Source: Bradyrhizobium arachidis
Lineage (GTDB): Bacteria; Pseudomonadota; Alphaproteobacteria; Rhizobiales; Xanthobacteraceae
DNA length: 64,000 nt
Assembly (NCBI RefSeq): GCF_015291705.1
Contig: NZ_CP030050.1
Coordinates: forward strand, 1,364,001 to 1,428,000
Direction: 5' to 3'
This document shows, piece by piece, positions 63,756 to 64,000 of the stretch; position 1 is the first letter of the stretch; the number at the start of each line of letters is the position of its first letter. The notes under the pieces are model-generated. The model saw nothing but the letters and a program-made list of their open reading frames with translations, ran no database searches and had not been told where the DNA came from. Made by a program: the position numbers and the translations under genes.

Positions 63756-64000
63756 ATGGCAATCGACGACAAAACCAGAACGGAGCTCGAGGCGGCCGCT
63801 TTCCGCCGCTTGGTCGATCATCTGCGTGAGCGGACCGACGTCCAGAACATCGACCTGATGAATCTGGCCGGCTTCTGCCGCAACTGCCTGTCCAACTGGC
63901 TCAAGGACGCCGCCGACGCCCAAGGCGTGAGCTTAAGCAAGGACGAGAGCCGAGAGGCCGTCTACGGCATGCCCTACGAGACCTGGAAGTCGAAGTACCA
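63756..64000 (+). CDS. DUF1244 domain-containing protein, N-terminal part (runs off the window)
   Basis: The ATG at 63756 opens a frame still open at the end of the window, giving ~81 codons of what is normally a ~95-105-aa protein. It begins MAIDDKTRTELEAAAFRRLVDHLRERTDVQNIDLMNLAGFCRNCLSNWL (in parts), then AVYGMPYETWKSKYQ, matching DUF1244 with its GFCRNCL Cys pair. The protein is small and helical; function unknown. It is divergent from the DUF1036-pyk pair. Confidence 0.85.
   Translation, partial: MAIDDKTRTELEAAAFRRLVDHLRERTDVQNIDLMNLAGFCRNCLSNWLKDAADAQGVSLSKDESREAVYGMPYETWKSKY

Overview
The window is high-GC DNA from an alphaproteobacterium and most resembles the Bradyrhizobium lineage. 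The reasons are the tolQRAB/pal/cpoB/tilS/ftsH chromosomal cluster, BA14K-, DUF1036-, DUF2852- and DUF1244-type proteins, an Omp25/31-type surface barrel, many solute-binding-protein transporters, and dense intergenic palindromic repeats. This assignment comes from family content only. I saw no rRNA, tRNA or CRISPR array.

Layout. (1) 1-3.7 kb: the 5' part of a dctA-type dicarboxylate symporter, a divergent NCS2 nucleobase permease, an SDR and a class II sirtuin. (2) 3.8-10.5 kb: a five-gene catabolic unit, hyuA-hyuB (ATP-dependent hydantoinase/oxoprolinase type) followed by a complete DctP-DctQ-DctM TRAP transporter. (3) 10.9-13.8 kb: a periplasmic PQQ alcohol dehydrogenase with the lanthanide-type Asp, its small cytochrome c, and a XoxJ-like binding protein. 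(4) 13.9-18.8 kb: a GST and a divergent TetR sharing long operator-like inverted arms, then an IS110-family element inserted into a long palindromic repeat, then a transmembrane chemoreceptor. (5) 18.9-22.8 kb: a GhrA-type reductase and an operon of YciI, an ECF42-type sigma factor, an SRPBCC protein and a PhnB-like VOC protein. (6) 23-31.3 kb: accessory genes, including a soluble triple-PAS chemoreceptor, two more YciI-family proteins, a TetR with matching palindromes at two promoters, and an AraC regulator. (7) 31.4-36.6 kb: a tandem double beta-barrel, a CysE-like protein with altered active-site positions, an SDR and gamma-glutamyltransferase.

(8) 37.2-49.8 kb is the cell-envelope block tolQ-tolR-tolA-tolB, then a GGDEF-EAL enzyme and a FeeM-like acyl-transferase, then pal, cpoB, tilS and ftsH. 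(9) 50-64 kb: an alpha/beta hydrolase, a lower-GC adenylate cyclase-TPR protein, a branched-chain-type binding protein, a BA14K-like protein, an AI-2E-type permease, two paralogous polytopic membrane proteins flanking a Flp pilin gene, a TetR, pyruvate kinase, a DUF1036 protein and the start of a DUF1244 gene.

The strongest unusual signal is in the IS110 element (about 15345-16454). Its roughly 160-nt leader upstream of the transposase can be read as a bridge RNA. Two consecutive stem-loops carry, in the order expected from IS621, segments matching the left target, right target, left donor end and right donor end. The target is a genomic palindromic repeat, a second uninterrupted copy of which lies at 18701-18835. 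Other points of interest are the PQQ dehydrogenase that has the lanthanide Asp but lacks the vicinal cysteine pair, the duplicated outer-membrane barrel, and the TetR/operator pairs.
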